Assembly: GCA_025531455.1 (NCBI GenBank)
Contig: JAMYHL010000035.1
Span: forward strand, 310,001 to 374,000
Direction: 5' to 3'
Length of the DNA: 64,000 bases
Source of the DNA: Apiotrichum sp. Y4204
Taxonomy: Eukaryota; Basidiomycota; Tremellomycetes; Trichosporonales; Trichosporonaceae
The notes under the pieces were generated by a model. That model saw only the letters and a list, made by a program, of their open reading frames with translations. It searched no databases and was not told where the DNA came from. Of this stretch, positions 11,237 through 22,312 are shown in pieces. Numbering within the stretch: the first letter of the stretch is position 1; every line of letters begins with the position of its first letter. The position numbers and the translations under genes are program-made.

Positions 11237-12764
11237 ATGCTTATTGCTGCTGTCGCCATTGCTGTTGTCGTTGTCACTTACAGCTCACCCAACATGCTAG
11301 TCGTATCCGCAGTGCAAGCCCTCTTCCGCCACGCGTACTATGTGCCCTTTGTCCTCGCGGCAGTGTACGCTACGATTCTTGGTCTCATGCTCGTGACCGA
11401 GCTCCAGCGAGAGTGAGTAGCAGCTCTTTGCGCGAGCTTATGTCGTCAGGTTTATCTTCCTCCATCGGGTGGTGTACCCCTTCTTCCCGCGGTACGACAA
11501 TCCCGCATACTATGGCATTGCTCGTAGGTACCCATGTGTATTTCGCTCTGACCATTCAGCGTACAAGGGCCGGAATATCAAGCTTGAGACGCCAGATGGT
11601 GAAGTGCTCGGAGCGTGGCACATTCTGTGAGTACGAAACAGTTGCCACGGACACTGACGTCCAGCCCCCACTCCGTCTACGTCAAGCAGAGACCCTTCCC
11701 TCCTCGCGGACGCATCGATGCTGAGGTATTCGACGACGCCTTTGCCAAGCGCCCGACGGTGCTGTACTTTCACGGAAACGTGAGTGCCCGAAGCCTGTCG
11801 TCTGTGGCGGTGACTTGTTCTTCCCGCATTCCCTCTAACTACTCAGGCCGCGACGCGCGCCAGTCCCCACCGCATCAGGACATACATGCACTGTTCTATC
11901 TCTCTTGACTGGTGAGCGGATCTGTAGGCGCGAGCTCATCCCAGCAACGTTGTAGCAATCGACTATCGCGGCTTTGCCGACTCCACAGGCACGCCGTCTC
12001 AGGAGGGCCTCATCATCGATGCCCGGACTGCCTGGAACTGGGTAGCGGAGAAGATTGCAAAGCGTTCGGACACTCCGGCCGACAAGCAGATTATCATCCT
12101 CGCGCACAGTCTCGGAACAGGTGCTGCTACGGCTCTCACTGCCGAGCTTGCAGATGCCGGTACGCCTAGAATGAGGGCCTTGAATGACAAAGCTTACACG
12201 CCAGGTTTCCAGCCACGCGCCTTGGTAATGCTGGCGCCGTTCACCTCCATTCCCAACCTCTTGTCCTCGTATGTTGCCCGCCTGATTCCTTGCCTAACCT
12301 TTAGATTCTATCTCTTCGGATTCATCCCCCTCCTGACGCCACTCAAACTGTTCCCTGCGGCTCAGCGTATGTCCACTAGTCAGCAGGCTCTCACACCCCA
12401 GGATACTTCAAGTCTCACGTTACCTTCAAGTTCAACTCGGTCCAGGCCCTTGCTGTGAGTATTTGTCTCTATTGTAGCTGACGTCCAGCGCACGCACTGT
12501 CCAATTCTTATCCTGCACGCCTTGGACGACAGGATCATCCCAAACTCCCAGTCGAAAGAGGTATTCGAGGCACTTGTCGGACCCCTCGGCACGCAGTCCG
12601 AAGACGACATTTCAACCGTCAAGTACGAGGGCTGGGGTATCATCCGTCAGGCCAAGCGCGACAAGGAGCCCGTCGTGTGGTGGGAGGGCGAGTATGGAGA
12701 CCACGAGGGCATTGGCCATTCAGAGGGCTCGATGGATCTCATCGCGTACGTTGCTGGATTGTAG
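11237..12764 (+). CDS. Alpha/beta hydrolase, ABHD12/13-Bem46-like, membrane anchored
   Basis: 388 aa from ten exons: 11237-11412, 11450-11523, 11560-11626, 11665-11779, 11847-11911, 11945-12159, 12205-12268, 12305-12366, 12402-12454, 12489-12764. Nine introns of 33-67 nt make it one of the most finely split genes here. The N-terminus has two hydrophobic segments (about residues 1-15 and 30-55) for a membrane anchor. Then come the strand VLYFHGN with the oxyanion residues, the nucleophile elbow AHSLGTG (Ser near residue 221; Ala replaces the usual first Gly), the acid Asp in LHALDDRIIP and the His in GIGHSEGS. The family includes monoacylglycerol or lysophospholipid lipases and yeast Bem46 relatives; the true substrate is unknown. 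The start is the ATG just before the first hydrophobic stretch; the ATG at 11294 is an alternative. Confidence 0.88.
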
Positions 12765-13123
12765 AAACACGACTGGTAGAGATGACAAGTAGAACTCGGA
12801 CGAAATATGCTGCGTTTAGTAGAGGTCATCGACCTGAGATCGGAAAGAGCAATGATGATACTTGTCACTGGAATTGCGGAGGAATCTGGAGAGCCTCGGA
12901 CAGTCCTGCACTCGGCAAAGATGTATTCTGATAGCTGAAAGGGCGCCATTTATCAAAGGACCTCTGGCGATTAAGGATGGCCGTCCACCTACAATTTGAG
13001 AATATGCCTTACTGTAGAAGCGGCCGATGGAAACTGCTGTAGCAAAATAATTCTGTATCGAAAGCCGTTGCATATATACAACCTGTCCCAAGACTATCCC
13101 CAGTCCCACGTACAGTAAACTGC
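12765..13123. other. Convergent intergenic spacer
   Basis: 359 bp between two facing stop codons (plus-strand hydrolase, minus-strand permease). It presumably holds both 3' UTRs and poly(A) signals. No gene is visible. Confidence 0.5.
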
Positions 13124-14803
13124 CTACAAATTTGTCTCGCACGAGAACGGCTTCCGCACCGGCCCAGCGTAGTCATTGATGATGGCCTGGACGGATGTGT
13201 ACAGGCCCGGGCCGAGCATGAAGAGGCCAAAGAGGAAGACGATAATGTTGAGTAGCGACGTGAAGATTTTGAGCGGGCTGTTCCAAAATCCCCTGCCGCG
13301 GTTAATGTGCCAGTACGCGACGGCCCAGAAGATGAATCCGAAGAACGAGTCGAACGCGGCGGACATGATGGCGAGAAAGTCGCCCATGGACGGAATGACG
13401 TTGCCGAGGATGAACCCCACTCCCCAGATGAGGATGACGGCGCCGATCCACGCCGCCCACCCGACGACAGTGTGGGAGTGCATGTGGCGCGAGTTGCCCA
13501 TGAAGCGCTTGAGGACAAACTTTGAGGTGACATTGGAATAGATGACACCAATGATGATCGTCGCGCCTAGGACGAGACCGTAAGCACTTTTGCGCATAAC
13601 GGGCGTCTGCAGAGAGTCGATCAGCGGCGCGCGGGCGTACTGTCCAAGGAAGTGATATCCGACCACGGAGACGACGAGGAAGAGACACATCTCGAGCGCG
13701 GTGAGGGCTGCAAGCGCCTTGGGGAAGTCGCGGGGGTTCTCCATCTCGGCGATGAAGGATGGGTACAGGATTTGTCCGATCCAGAGGAAAACAATGCTGG
13801 AATGTGAGCTCTAGGCACAAATGTTACCTACTTTAGAGTCGCGTTGAACCCGTCGACAAAGTTGAGGCTCCTATCAGGGAAGCCGGCGTGAGTCTTGACG
13901 AGACCGAGAGTAGGGTACGCGCCACCGTATCCCTTGCCGGGGTGATCCTGGATGCCGCACCAGATGAGGGTGAGGAGGATACCGACACCCATGGTGAATG
14001 CGGAGAAGATGGACATGAAAGACACGTGCTGGAGGGTGCGGGGCAGCGAAGCGACGACACCAATGAGGGCGATCAGAAACTGGAATAGCACCGTGCACTC
14101 CGAGTTGTTGGAGAGGGCGTTGAGCACCTTTGCACCAGTGAAGATGTGGAAGCCGATGAGAAAAATGTTGTTCAACAGGAACATGGCGGCAGTGATCTCG
14201 AACGCGATCTTTCCGATCCCCGGGAAGAGGTGCGCAGCGATGTCGCAGATGTCCCGGATCTCGGGATTCTTCATACACCACTGCCACAAGGTGTAGGACG
14301 TGTCTGGTGTAAGGAAAACGATACCAAGAGTGTTCTGGTTCTGCAACAGAAAGTACTCACACCATGTAATCAAGCCGGTCACTATCTGAACAAATAGGCC
14401 CACTCCCCATCCGAGAACAGAAAAGCTCCACGGGAGGGCGAGGATGGCAAGACAGACATATTCTCCAAACAGAATAAACGTCGCCTTCTTCCACGACAGG
14501 GTGCGGAACTTGATGTCGTGTCCGTCCTCCTTGGCCACTAGCGTGGCGAACACATCGTTGTCGGACACGTCGTCCGGATTGACTTTGACGCCGCCGGCCT
14601 CCTCCTCGCGGCGGATCTGGTTGATAGACTGTATGTCAGTGGCGGTTCGACAAGATGTTTGTGGCGGATCGGAAGGCGTGAGGGTTGGCTTGGCAATGCC
14701 AAGACTTGCTGGCTATTTTGACACTGGTTAAGTGCCGTTCCAAACGTTCCAGCGTAATCTTGACGCGTTCCTCGTTCCACTCCGAGTCCTTTTCGCGCGC
14801 CAT
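13124..14803 (-). CDS. Amino-acid permease, AAAP family (Mtr/neutral amino-acid type)
   Basis: A 497-aa multi-pass membrane transporter. Exons are 14803-14723, 14628-14361, 14303-13832 and 13796-13124. The long hydrophobic frame shows the family pattern: first helix ATFILFGEYVCLAILALPWS, then the loop EIRDICDIAAHLFPGIGKIAFE typical of fungal Mtr-like neutral or aromatic amino-acid permeases, and about ten further helices. The 57-nt intron at 14304-14360 is a multiple of three and stop-free; removing it gives the conserved TWYTSYTLWQ. The hydrophilic N-terminus starts MAREKDSEWNEERVK. The 5' intron (14629-14722, 94 nt) is the weak point: the frame needs a phase-0 donor, and the best choice after HLTS is a poor GTCAAA, so exon 1 is less certain than the rest. 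Confidence 0.88.
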
Positions 14804-17800
14804 CAGCTCACCATTGTATAAAGCACTTGACTTAGATGCGACCTTCGGCAAGTCAAGGGATGGCGCGACGACTTGTGTGAATGACAAAGTGAAAAGGGCT
14901 GGGGAAAGGAGTGGACTGGGAGGAGCTGGTACTAGTACCAATTCGAGCTCTGTTGTTGGGTAACCAGGTTGCCCGAAGGCAGACAGTTGTAGGAGCAGGG
15001 AGCAGCTCCACGAAGAGGTACACGGGCTGAGGGCTAGGTATCGGTAACCAGAGCTCCGGCGCCAGAGGGCGACACGACAGCCCGAGCCTTTGGAATACCT
15101 ATGGTAGCGAGCACGCATCAGAGCAGCGGCGTGACTGTGCGTGAGTTTTTTCTCTGGCTTATTTGGTTCACTGCTGTGCCTTTGATCTCTTCCATCTCCG
15201 TCTCTGGCTATGTGGCCCGAACGCTGCCAGACACCTGCTGGACCTGATCGGGGCCAGGGCCCGGATCAGGGCGGGATCACCGTCGGCAGACGACGGTGTG
15301 TGTCACCCGCCGGTGGCCATCGTCACGGGCCAACTAGTTCGCTCGGGTCGTATGGGTTTGCTGAACGATGGCTCCTCGCTGTGGACAGGCGCCAGGAGAT
15401 TGTCAGTGATAGTTCCTGAAGTTGCGGTTGATGACGCAGCACGAGTTCTGTTGCCGCTTGTGCCCCAACTTCGACACCCGCAGTCAATTGATAGGTATGT
15501 AACCGGCGCCGCGCGTGGAGGAGCTTCAGAGCTGGTGATGGACTCATATCAGGTAACCGCGCAGGCTGGACAGTTTTTCCGACCCCACTATGCCGGAATC
15601 AAGGGACTATAGTGGCCGGCGAACACTAGTATTATCAGTCCACAAGCATCGAAGCTGCGACTTGCACTGCTCCTCTGGACTCTCGGTGGCTCTTGTGTGT
15701 TCTGCGGAGGTGCGGGGGCTATCTAGGTCATTTCTCATCCCTTCAGAAATCATCTCACCTCTCTGGGCTCTTGCTCAGCAGCCACCACCGTCATATCTGC
15801 CGAGCATGCCGAGGCGACGTATATCGACCTCGCTTGCGTTCCAGGGGCCTGCTGCGAGAAAAGCTGGATCTCCAGCAAATCTTAGCGATCTTGCCGCTTT
15901 GCTTTGCACTGCTCGTGAGTCGACCACGCGGTTGTCAAATCTCGGGCGAATCACTACCCTCAAACGCCATGTAATGTCGATAACGTGCAGCGATATCGCA
16001 TATCGCACGCCACAGTATTGGAGTATTGGACATTTGGACCGAATAAGGCCCGTCGCCAAGGAACCCAGTGCTATTTCTGTAAGGTTTTCAGGATCGGTCG
16101 CTATCCGCATGACGTCGTCGATACGTACAGTACAGAACCTCAGTTTCAAGAAGTAAGAGGCGGAGGAACTGGACCACACTTTGGCGTATTCAGCCCGCGC
16201 GATGTTCGTGTCGATCCTTTGAACCCAGCTCCATGTCCGGCCTGTCTGGGATACTCGTGACCGATCCCGCCCTGATCTAGACTCGGTGCCGGGGATCGCC
16301 AGGGCTGTGGAGCCATAGGAATGTGGGCACCTGTTGTTATGGCCGTTCAGTCACCGACGGCCGGCAGGCGCTAGCCAGTGATCCGGACCCAACCTCTATT
16401 CCTACACAATGTTCGACAGCGAAGGGCGCTTTCACCTCCATCAGCGCCATTTGGCTGCGTTGCACCAGGTGCGTCAAGAGCACGTGCTGTTTCCCTCGAT
16501 ATTTCCTCCACCACCCCCTTGTCTGTCTTTGACTGACTGTGTCGTGCTCCATGTCTGGAACATCAAACGTCAAACAAGATCCTCCATCTCACAAACTCAC
16601 TGCGCCCCCAGTGCACATCTCCAATCGCTACCCGCTGATCGCCGCACACCAGCAAGGCCAATTCCGAAACATTACATGAGTGTGCGTCGTCTGGGTATGC
16701 GGACACGTTGGACTCGGGACAGACACTCACGTCCACCGCCGCGCTTCATCGTCGTTAGCGACCTGTCCTATCACTCACCGCACTACTGACGGGTATCTCA
16801 CGCGTACCGCCTTCTGCATGCTGTGCGATTGCGTAGGGGAGTGCAGTGCACAAAGCATGGTTGTCCACTACGCGACAGTACCGCTGGGCTCTTAGATTCG
16901 CGTGCTGCAATAGCTACGACATTGACATACGAAACGACGCATACTTCAAGCAAAACATAACGATACAGCCTCACAGACGGTACTCGTGCTTTCTGTCCAA
17001 GCCCCCTCAGAGCAAGAATGTGGTCAGCGGTCCTAGGGCGTAAGTACACTGGGGCCACGCGCCCGCAGTGTTCGCGTCATCCCCGCGCCACATTGGGTGT
17101 ACCCTCCACTTTGGCAGTCAACGTGTAGGGACAATGTTGGCGAACCGAGCGCCAGTCTCTGCAGCAGCGAGGGCCCTCCAAACACAGTATGACCCGGTCC
17201 CCGTGCTTCAGGTCATCAAATCATGAGCGGAGATGAGAGTCTGCGCTCACGACCGCCCGACAATGGATGCACTCAAGCTGCATACAACGCAGGAGGTTTC
17301 GTCCAAAGTGCAAGCTAAAGGTCTGCTGGTGGTGCGAGCAAGTACGCTGTTGTCCATGGTGCCAAGGTGGAATATAAGTTGAACCCCCCACGCTGTTTCC
17401 AACCCTTGAAATGCTGTGGCCCGAGGCAAAACGCTGTGGGGCCCGAGGCAGTTTGCGCGTTTTGCCTGGGGCCAACTAGTAGCGGGAGGAGTATTTAAGA
17501 GTCGCACGCATCTCTCAGCCAGTCAGGAACTGGAACCAAACCATGCAAAACAATTGTTGTCATCTGCATCCGCTTCGCATACAATCTGCAAAAGAGCCAT
17601 CTTTCTGAATCTCTGACGTTTTGGACAAGCAGACCAAGAAGAGTTTCTGTCTCAATAACTGTCTCCACAAAAGAATCAAACGGTTTCGGTCTGACAACCT
17701 CTCCTTTGTCGACACGCACACATACAAACAGCGACACACACACCACCGCACGGACACACTCTGCTTTGCCAACCTCCCTTTTCTGTCCCTCCACTCCCTT

Positions 17801-17966
17801 GATTCTGATCGCAGCAATGGCAAGTACCCCCCTCTTCTCTGCACCTTTAAATGCCCCATCTCCCTCCGCTACCTTTTTCCATCTCACTCCTCAACGGCCA
17901 CCGTAGCAAGACTAGCAAGCTAGCAAGCCCAGCCAGCCCAGACATTAATCAAGATCAAGCTCAAAG
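14804..17966. other. Large intergenic region upstream of the Tra2 locus
   Basis: About 3.2 kb without a supported gene. Plus-strand frames at 15163-15612 and 15590-16156 (149 and 188 codons) have no recognisable motif and irregular third-position composition. From about 17500 the sequence becomes rich in CT and CA, as expected for a promoter or leader of the next locus. Confidence 0.5.
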
Positions 17967-18338
17967 ATGTGGACCTCACACAAGCAGGACTACTCTGGTA
18001 CCGCCCCCATTTCGCGCGAGACCTGGGCCCCCCGCTCCCCGCGCACAGAGGACCGCGAGCGCTACGCCGAGCGCCCGCCGCAGAACGACGGTCCCCGCCC
18101 TCCCCGCGACTACGACCCGCGCGAACGTGACCCCCGCGAAGGTGGCCGCGACCCACGCGACATGCGCGACCCCCGTGACCCTCGCGAGCGCGATCCCCGT
18201 GACCTCCGCGAGCGCGATCCTCGTGAGCGCGACCCGCGCGACGAGCGTGATGGTCCTCCCCCTCCCCGCCGCGACGGCCGTCCTCCCTTCGGCGGCCCAG
18301 GCGGCCCAGGTGGCCCAGGCGGCTTTGAGCGTCGGTAA
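17967..18338 (+). CDS. Arg/Asp-rich low-complexity ORF, possible alternative first exon of the Tra2 gene
   Basis: A 123-codon frame beginning MWTSHKQDYSGTAPISRETW, followed by about 60 residues of imperfect RERDPRD repeats and a Pro/Gly tail ending GGFERR. High GC3 and an A-rich start context favour real coding. The final codons read CGT CGG TAA GT, so the TAA stop lies inside a perfect splice donor (CG|GTAAGT at 18336). It may therefore be a short protein, or a first exon spliced to the downstream RRM exon. Joining to the acceptor at 18787 (TTCCTTCCCCAG) would read in frame into the Tra2 start; joining to the acceptor at 18821 would not. RD-type dipeptide repeats occur in splicing factors. 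Confidence 0.5.
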   Translation: MWTSHKQDYSGTAPISRETWAPRSPRTEDRERYAERPPQNDGPRPPRDYDPRERDPREGGRDPRDMRDPRDPRERDPRDLRERDPRERDPRDERDGPPPPRRDGRPPFGGPGGPGGPGGFERR

Positions 18339-18833
18339 GTTTTTGTCCCGGCACTGTGGCACTGTGGACCGGTCACCTGTATGCGTGGCAGAGAGCTGGG
18401 CGTGGCGGGTGCAACTGGGTATTGTGCAGCCGTGTGGATCGGCGCGGTGGAGTCGTGGATCCATGGGGTGACTAGTCTGTGCTTCGCAGACGAGAAGCGA
18501 GAAGCTGCGCCCTGGGCGGTCCGTGTGTCTAGCATGGCGGATGACTGGATTCGCCTCATTGCCTCGAGCAGGTGGCGTGTGTGTTTTCTTCCTCGAGGCC
18601 CGAGGCATAAGTGTGCGTAAGTGCACACTACTGTGCACTGTATGTACATGCCTCTGCGTGTGTGTGCAGTTGAAACTGCAGCGAAACAGTCTTATCATCC
18701 TCACTCTCATCCTCTTCTTCCCTTTCCTTGCCGTCATCACTGTCGTCGTTAAATCATCATCCCACCCTCCTGTTCCTCCTTCCCCAGAGCCCCTCTCTTT
18801 CATCATCTTCCTTTCATTCAGATATCTACTACC
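18339..18833 (+). promoter_or_regulatory. Pyrimidine-rich leader or intron before the Tra2 RRM exon
   Basis: The last 170 bp are strongly C/T-rich, ending in two good acceptors (CCCCAG at 18787 and ATTCAG at 18821) and then ACTACCATGG. The stretch reads equally well as a 5' leader with its own promoter or as a roughly 450-485-nt intron. Confidence 0.45.
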
Positions 18834-19854
18834 ATGGGCGACATGTACGCCAACGACATTCATATGTCTTCTCAGCCCACAACGCCTCCCCTGTCGCCTG
18901 CGCGTCGCGAAGAGGCTAGGGGTGTGAAGCGTGAGCGCGAGCGCGCACGCTCCCCTGAGCCGAAGCGTCGCCATATCCGGCGGCACTATGATTCGTACCG
19001 CCCGCGTGACTCTTCCCCAGCTCCGCAAGTGCCCACAGCTCCGCGCGCCACTGCCATGCGCTCCTACTCTCCCCTACGCTTCACCTATTCACATTCTCGC
19101 AGTGACGGCCCTCCTCAGCCCCCTCCCCGCCCTTCCAATGCTCCCCGCGTGGACCCCAACCCGGTCATTGGCGTGTTTGGCCTCTCTATTCGCACCCGCG
19201 AGCGTGATCTCGAGGACGAGTTTGGCCGCTTCGGAGAGGTCGACAAGGTTACTATTGTGTATGATCAGCGCGTGAGTCAACTTTTCGTCATACTGACCGT
19301 TGTACTGATGCCAACATCTAGACTGACCGCTCGCGTGGCTTTGGCTTCATCACCATGCACAGCACTGAGGACGCGGCCAAGTGCATCGAGAACCTGAACG
19401 GCATGGTCCTCCACGGCCGTGCCATCCGTGTCGACTACTCGGCCACCAACCGGGCTCACGCGCCCACACCGGGCGAGTATCGTGGCGAGAAGCGTCCGTT
19501 TGATGACCGCTTCTATCGCAATGACCGTTATCGTGGTGGCGACCGTTACGATGACCGCCGTGGCTTTGATCGTGGCGACCGTTGGGGGGACCGCGATCGC
19601 GGAGACCGCTGGGCTCCGAGCGACCGCAACGAGTCGTGGCGTGACCGGTGAGATAATCCAATTTACTTCGTCCAGCTAACATCAGTGATGGACCTGGCGG
19701 CCCTCCCCCTCGTCGCGACGTTGATGACCCTTACGGTGGTCGCAGTCGCCGCGATGAGGACCGTTCCGCCAATGTCGATCGTCGCCGCTCGCCGTCTCCC
19801 CCGCGTCGTCGCGTCTCCCAGTCTCCTGAGCGTCGTCCCGAGCCCCGCTTCTAA
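18834..19854 (+). CDS. Transformer-2-like RNA-binding splicing regulator
   Basis: 310 aa from three exons (18834-19271, 19322-19647, 19686-19854; introns 50 and 38 nt). The N-terminus is basic and SR-like (RERERARSPEPKRRHIRR). A single RRM spans about residues 109-190, with RNP2 VIGVFGLS and RNP1 RGFGFITM, followed by the linker HAPTPGEYRG. That linker closely resembles the PTPG.Y.G signature that sets Tra2 apart from other RRM proteins. The C-terminus is an Arg/Asp/Gly/Tyr-rich region ending in RRRSPSPPRRR. Such proteins act in the nucleus, binding GA-rich exonic enhancers and promoting exon inclusion. Tra2 genes in animals autoregulate by alternative splicing, which is relevant to the odd upstream ORF. 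The start ATGG follows ACTACC. Confidence 0.85.
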
Positions 19855-20836
19855 GACAAGCCAAGTTCTCTTCCCCACCCTCTCATGATCAAAACCTTTC
19901 TCCATGTCTCTCAAGGTCCAGGATATCCGTCCTGTGGTTCAGTCTCATATTCAAGTAATGTGTGCACGAAGATTCCTCCCGTCATGTCATCAAAACTTCA
20001 AAATCAAAACCACCCCAACCCTCACTTCAATTCGAGCCCCAGCCCATCATCTCTGGCAGTCCGTGCAGAGTATCCATGCAGCAATGCCCGGCACAAGTTT
20101 AGTTAGCAGAATAGCACAGGCCGAGCCAGTCCAAAAGCAATTCGAGTAGCATCGCTACAGTTCTACAATTTTACAACTCCCCAGTACTTCATCCTCAATT
20201 TTGCAACCGTACTTGGCTGGCATTCACGGATCATGAGGCAACTGGCAACTAGCAGCAACGGCAACGCAAGCCACCAGGGCAAAATAGTAGACACAGAACA
20301 CCGGTGATCCATGTGCAATAATGCGAAATACGTCACGATAAGCCGCAACGCGCAATCATGCAGTTGTGCAACCATGAAACATGCAATGGGACTCGGAGCA
20401 AGCTCCAACCGTGCAAATCAGCAGCAAGGCAACAATGCGAATCTGTGCAAGGAACTCTGTGCGTGGGCGGACTGTCGCCTTGGACACTTGGCATTGGACC
20501 GTGCGCGTCTGATGGCTAGGATAGAAACGCCCAGCCGATAAGGCACAGAATTGCGCAACACCGACATGCACTGGCGACGGTGTCGGTCAGGCGGGTGGTG
20601 CTGCTGGTCGACACGCCCTGACGAGAGCCGGATCACGAATAGGAATTTTGGAGAAGCAAGGTGAGTAAGGGACTGTGGATCTCTCGTGGTCGGCCTAGCA
20701 CCGCGAACGGGACAGTAGGCCTTGCTCGTCGCGGGTAAAATTCACTGTGGTAAGTTTCTCAAAGGCTCCCTTCCGTAGAATGCCCATGCATCTGATCTGG
20801 CCGTGGTATAGTAGTACACATCTCGAAAGGAACCGT
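19855..20836. other. Convergent intergenic region
   Basis: Nearly 1 kb between facing stops. It is moderately AT-rich, with several CAATGCGAA/GCAACA-like words but no repeat array and no supported gene. Confidence 0.5.
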
Positions 20837-21929
20837 CTAGAACTGGACACGACGCTTGCGGGCCGTGTACTTTGAGTCTCGGGGGACGCTGGCGTGAGTA
20901 TAGTGCTTCGGATGCTGTCAGTAGGTAGGACTCACCCCTCCTTGCCGCGGGTGCGGTAGAGATCCTTCTTCTTGAGGACCCAATCTTTGCCCGTGAGGTC
21001 CTTTGACGACCGCTTCTTCTTGCTCCCGGATCCCTTCTCCTTCCTCCGCCGGCGCTCGTTCTGGATCTCGGCGCGGCGCTTCGCCTTGTCCGCGACATCC
21101 ATCTCCTCGCCATCACGCGCGGCAGGGATCTCCTGCTGTCCGACCATGAGACAGAGGTACATCTTGCGAGCCTTGCGCGAGTTGGGGTAGTCGACAACAA
21201 GACCACCGCCAAAGCCCGCGCGCTGCGCGCACTGCGTGATCAGCTGCACCTGGTCGTCGCTCGACGGGTAAAACTGGAACACAGCGCGCGACGGGTTCTT
21301 GAGGGCCGAGTGCAGCGTCGTAAAGAACCGCGTCAGGCGCTGCGGGGGCGAGTGGCTCGACGCATCCGCGTTCATCAGCCACTGCAGCACCGAGACAGAG
21401 ATTGCACCGTCAAATGTTCCGGGGCGGAAGCCGAACCCCTGCCCAATGTCCTGCAGGAAGAGATCGCCCTCCACTTCGCGCTCAAGCGCCACCTCTGTAT
21501 GTCAGTGATGCAGCGCTTGGGAGATGGCTGTTCGGATGTTTTGCCGCAGCAATCCTACGTACCCAGCATGCTCGGCGAAATGTCGACGCCGACCCACATG
21601 TGCCCGTCCTCATCGAGGATCTCTCCCGAGAGCCCGCTCCCGCACCCAATGTCAAGCAGGAACGCGCTCTCGCCCTCGGGAAGCTGCAGGAGCTCAAGGC
21701 AGCGGTCTGTCATCTGCGCCTGGATGTTCTGGACGCGGGTGCTGTTGTCAGCGAGAGGGAAACAATGAGCAGGCAGCGTAACAAAGGAAGGCATGGATGT
21801 CGAGCATAGCAACGCATCCACCCATTACATCCAACTTTCCTCAGCGTCCACTCACTTGCCAGTGTACTTCCTCGCCTCGTCATCGCCGTAGAAGATCTCG
21901 GGGGGAGCAAGCTCCTCGGGGCGCGACAT
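20837..21929 (-). CDS. BUD23: 18S rRNA (guanine-N7)-methyltransferase Bud23
   Basis: 287 aa, close to the usual length. Exons are 21929-21856, 21741-21563, 21494-20936 and 20888-20837; introns are 114, 68 and 47 nt. The start MSRPEELAPPEIFYGDDEAR is characteristic. The Rossmann SAM-binding motif is LLDIGCGSGLSG (about residues 53-64), followed by GVDISPSML. The sequence RPGTFDGAISVSVLQWL leads to the basic Bud23/WBSCR22 C-terminal domain, with KSKK-like runs and the hallmark end VPRDSKYTARKRRVQF. Known role: with Trm112, it makes m7G on 18S rRNA (G1575 in yeast) during 40S maturation, in the nucleus and nucleolus. It is divergent from the GCP gene across 383 bp. Confidence 0.95.
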
Positions 21930-22312
21930 TGTGGGTAGACAATCGGGGTGGAGTCGAGGAAAGGAAAGTTGTGTCCGCGGTGCGTGTTGGACTCAATTGC
22001 GTGGTGTTCTTGAGGATGGTCGCCAGAGCCGTAGTGATAGTGAGAAAGGAAGGATGTTGTCAGTGGATCAGTTGGTCGTCGCCGGTGTTCACAAGAAATC
22101 GAAACCTGCACCACCCACCTCAGATCCTCAAATTGCCACCCAAATTTAAGTCCCGCAAGATCCAAAGCGGGGCCCCAAGTCACGTGACATTTCCGACGCG
22201 ACCGAACCCTCCTGAAGTCGATGATGGCAGATGGAACGCGACGAGGATCAACAACAAATACACAAACTGCCCAGTTGCATCCAAACCACCACCACTCTCT
22301 CACACCACCACG
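21930..22312. promoter_or_regulatory. Divergent promoter, BUD23 / GCP
   Basis: 383 bp between two outward-facing start codons. It contains a 10-bp CACGTG palindrome about midway to the right; otherwise it is unremarkable. Confidence 0.6.
22179..22188. promoter_or_regulatory. GTCACGTGAC palindrome (E-box)
   Basis: A perfect 10-bp palindrome located 250 bp upstream of BUD23 and 125 bp upstream of the GCP start. It shares the core TCACGTGAC with the site at 11016-11024 in the other divergent promoter of this window. bHLH (Cbf1-like) binding is inferred. Confidence 0.4.

Noticed and set aside
15163..16156. Two plus-strand ORFs (149 and 188 codons) upstream of Tra2
   Set aside because: Irregular composition, no domain, and no splice pattern linking them; kept as intergenic.
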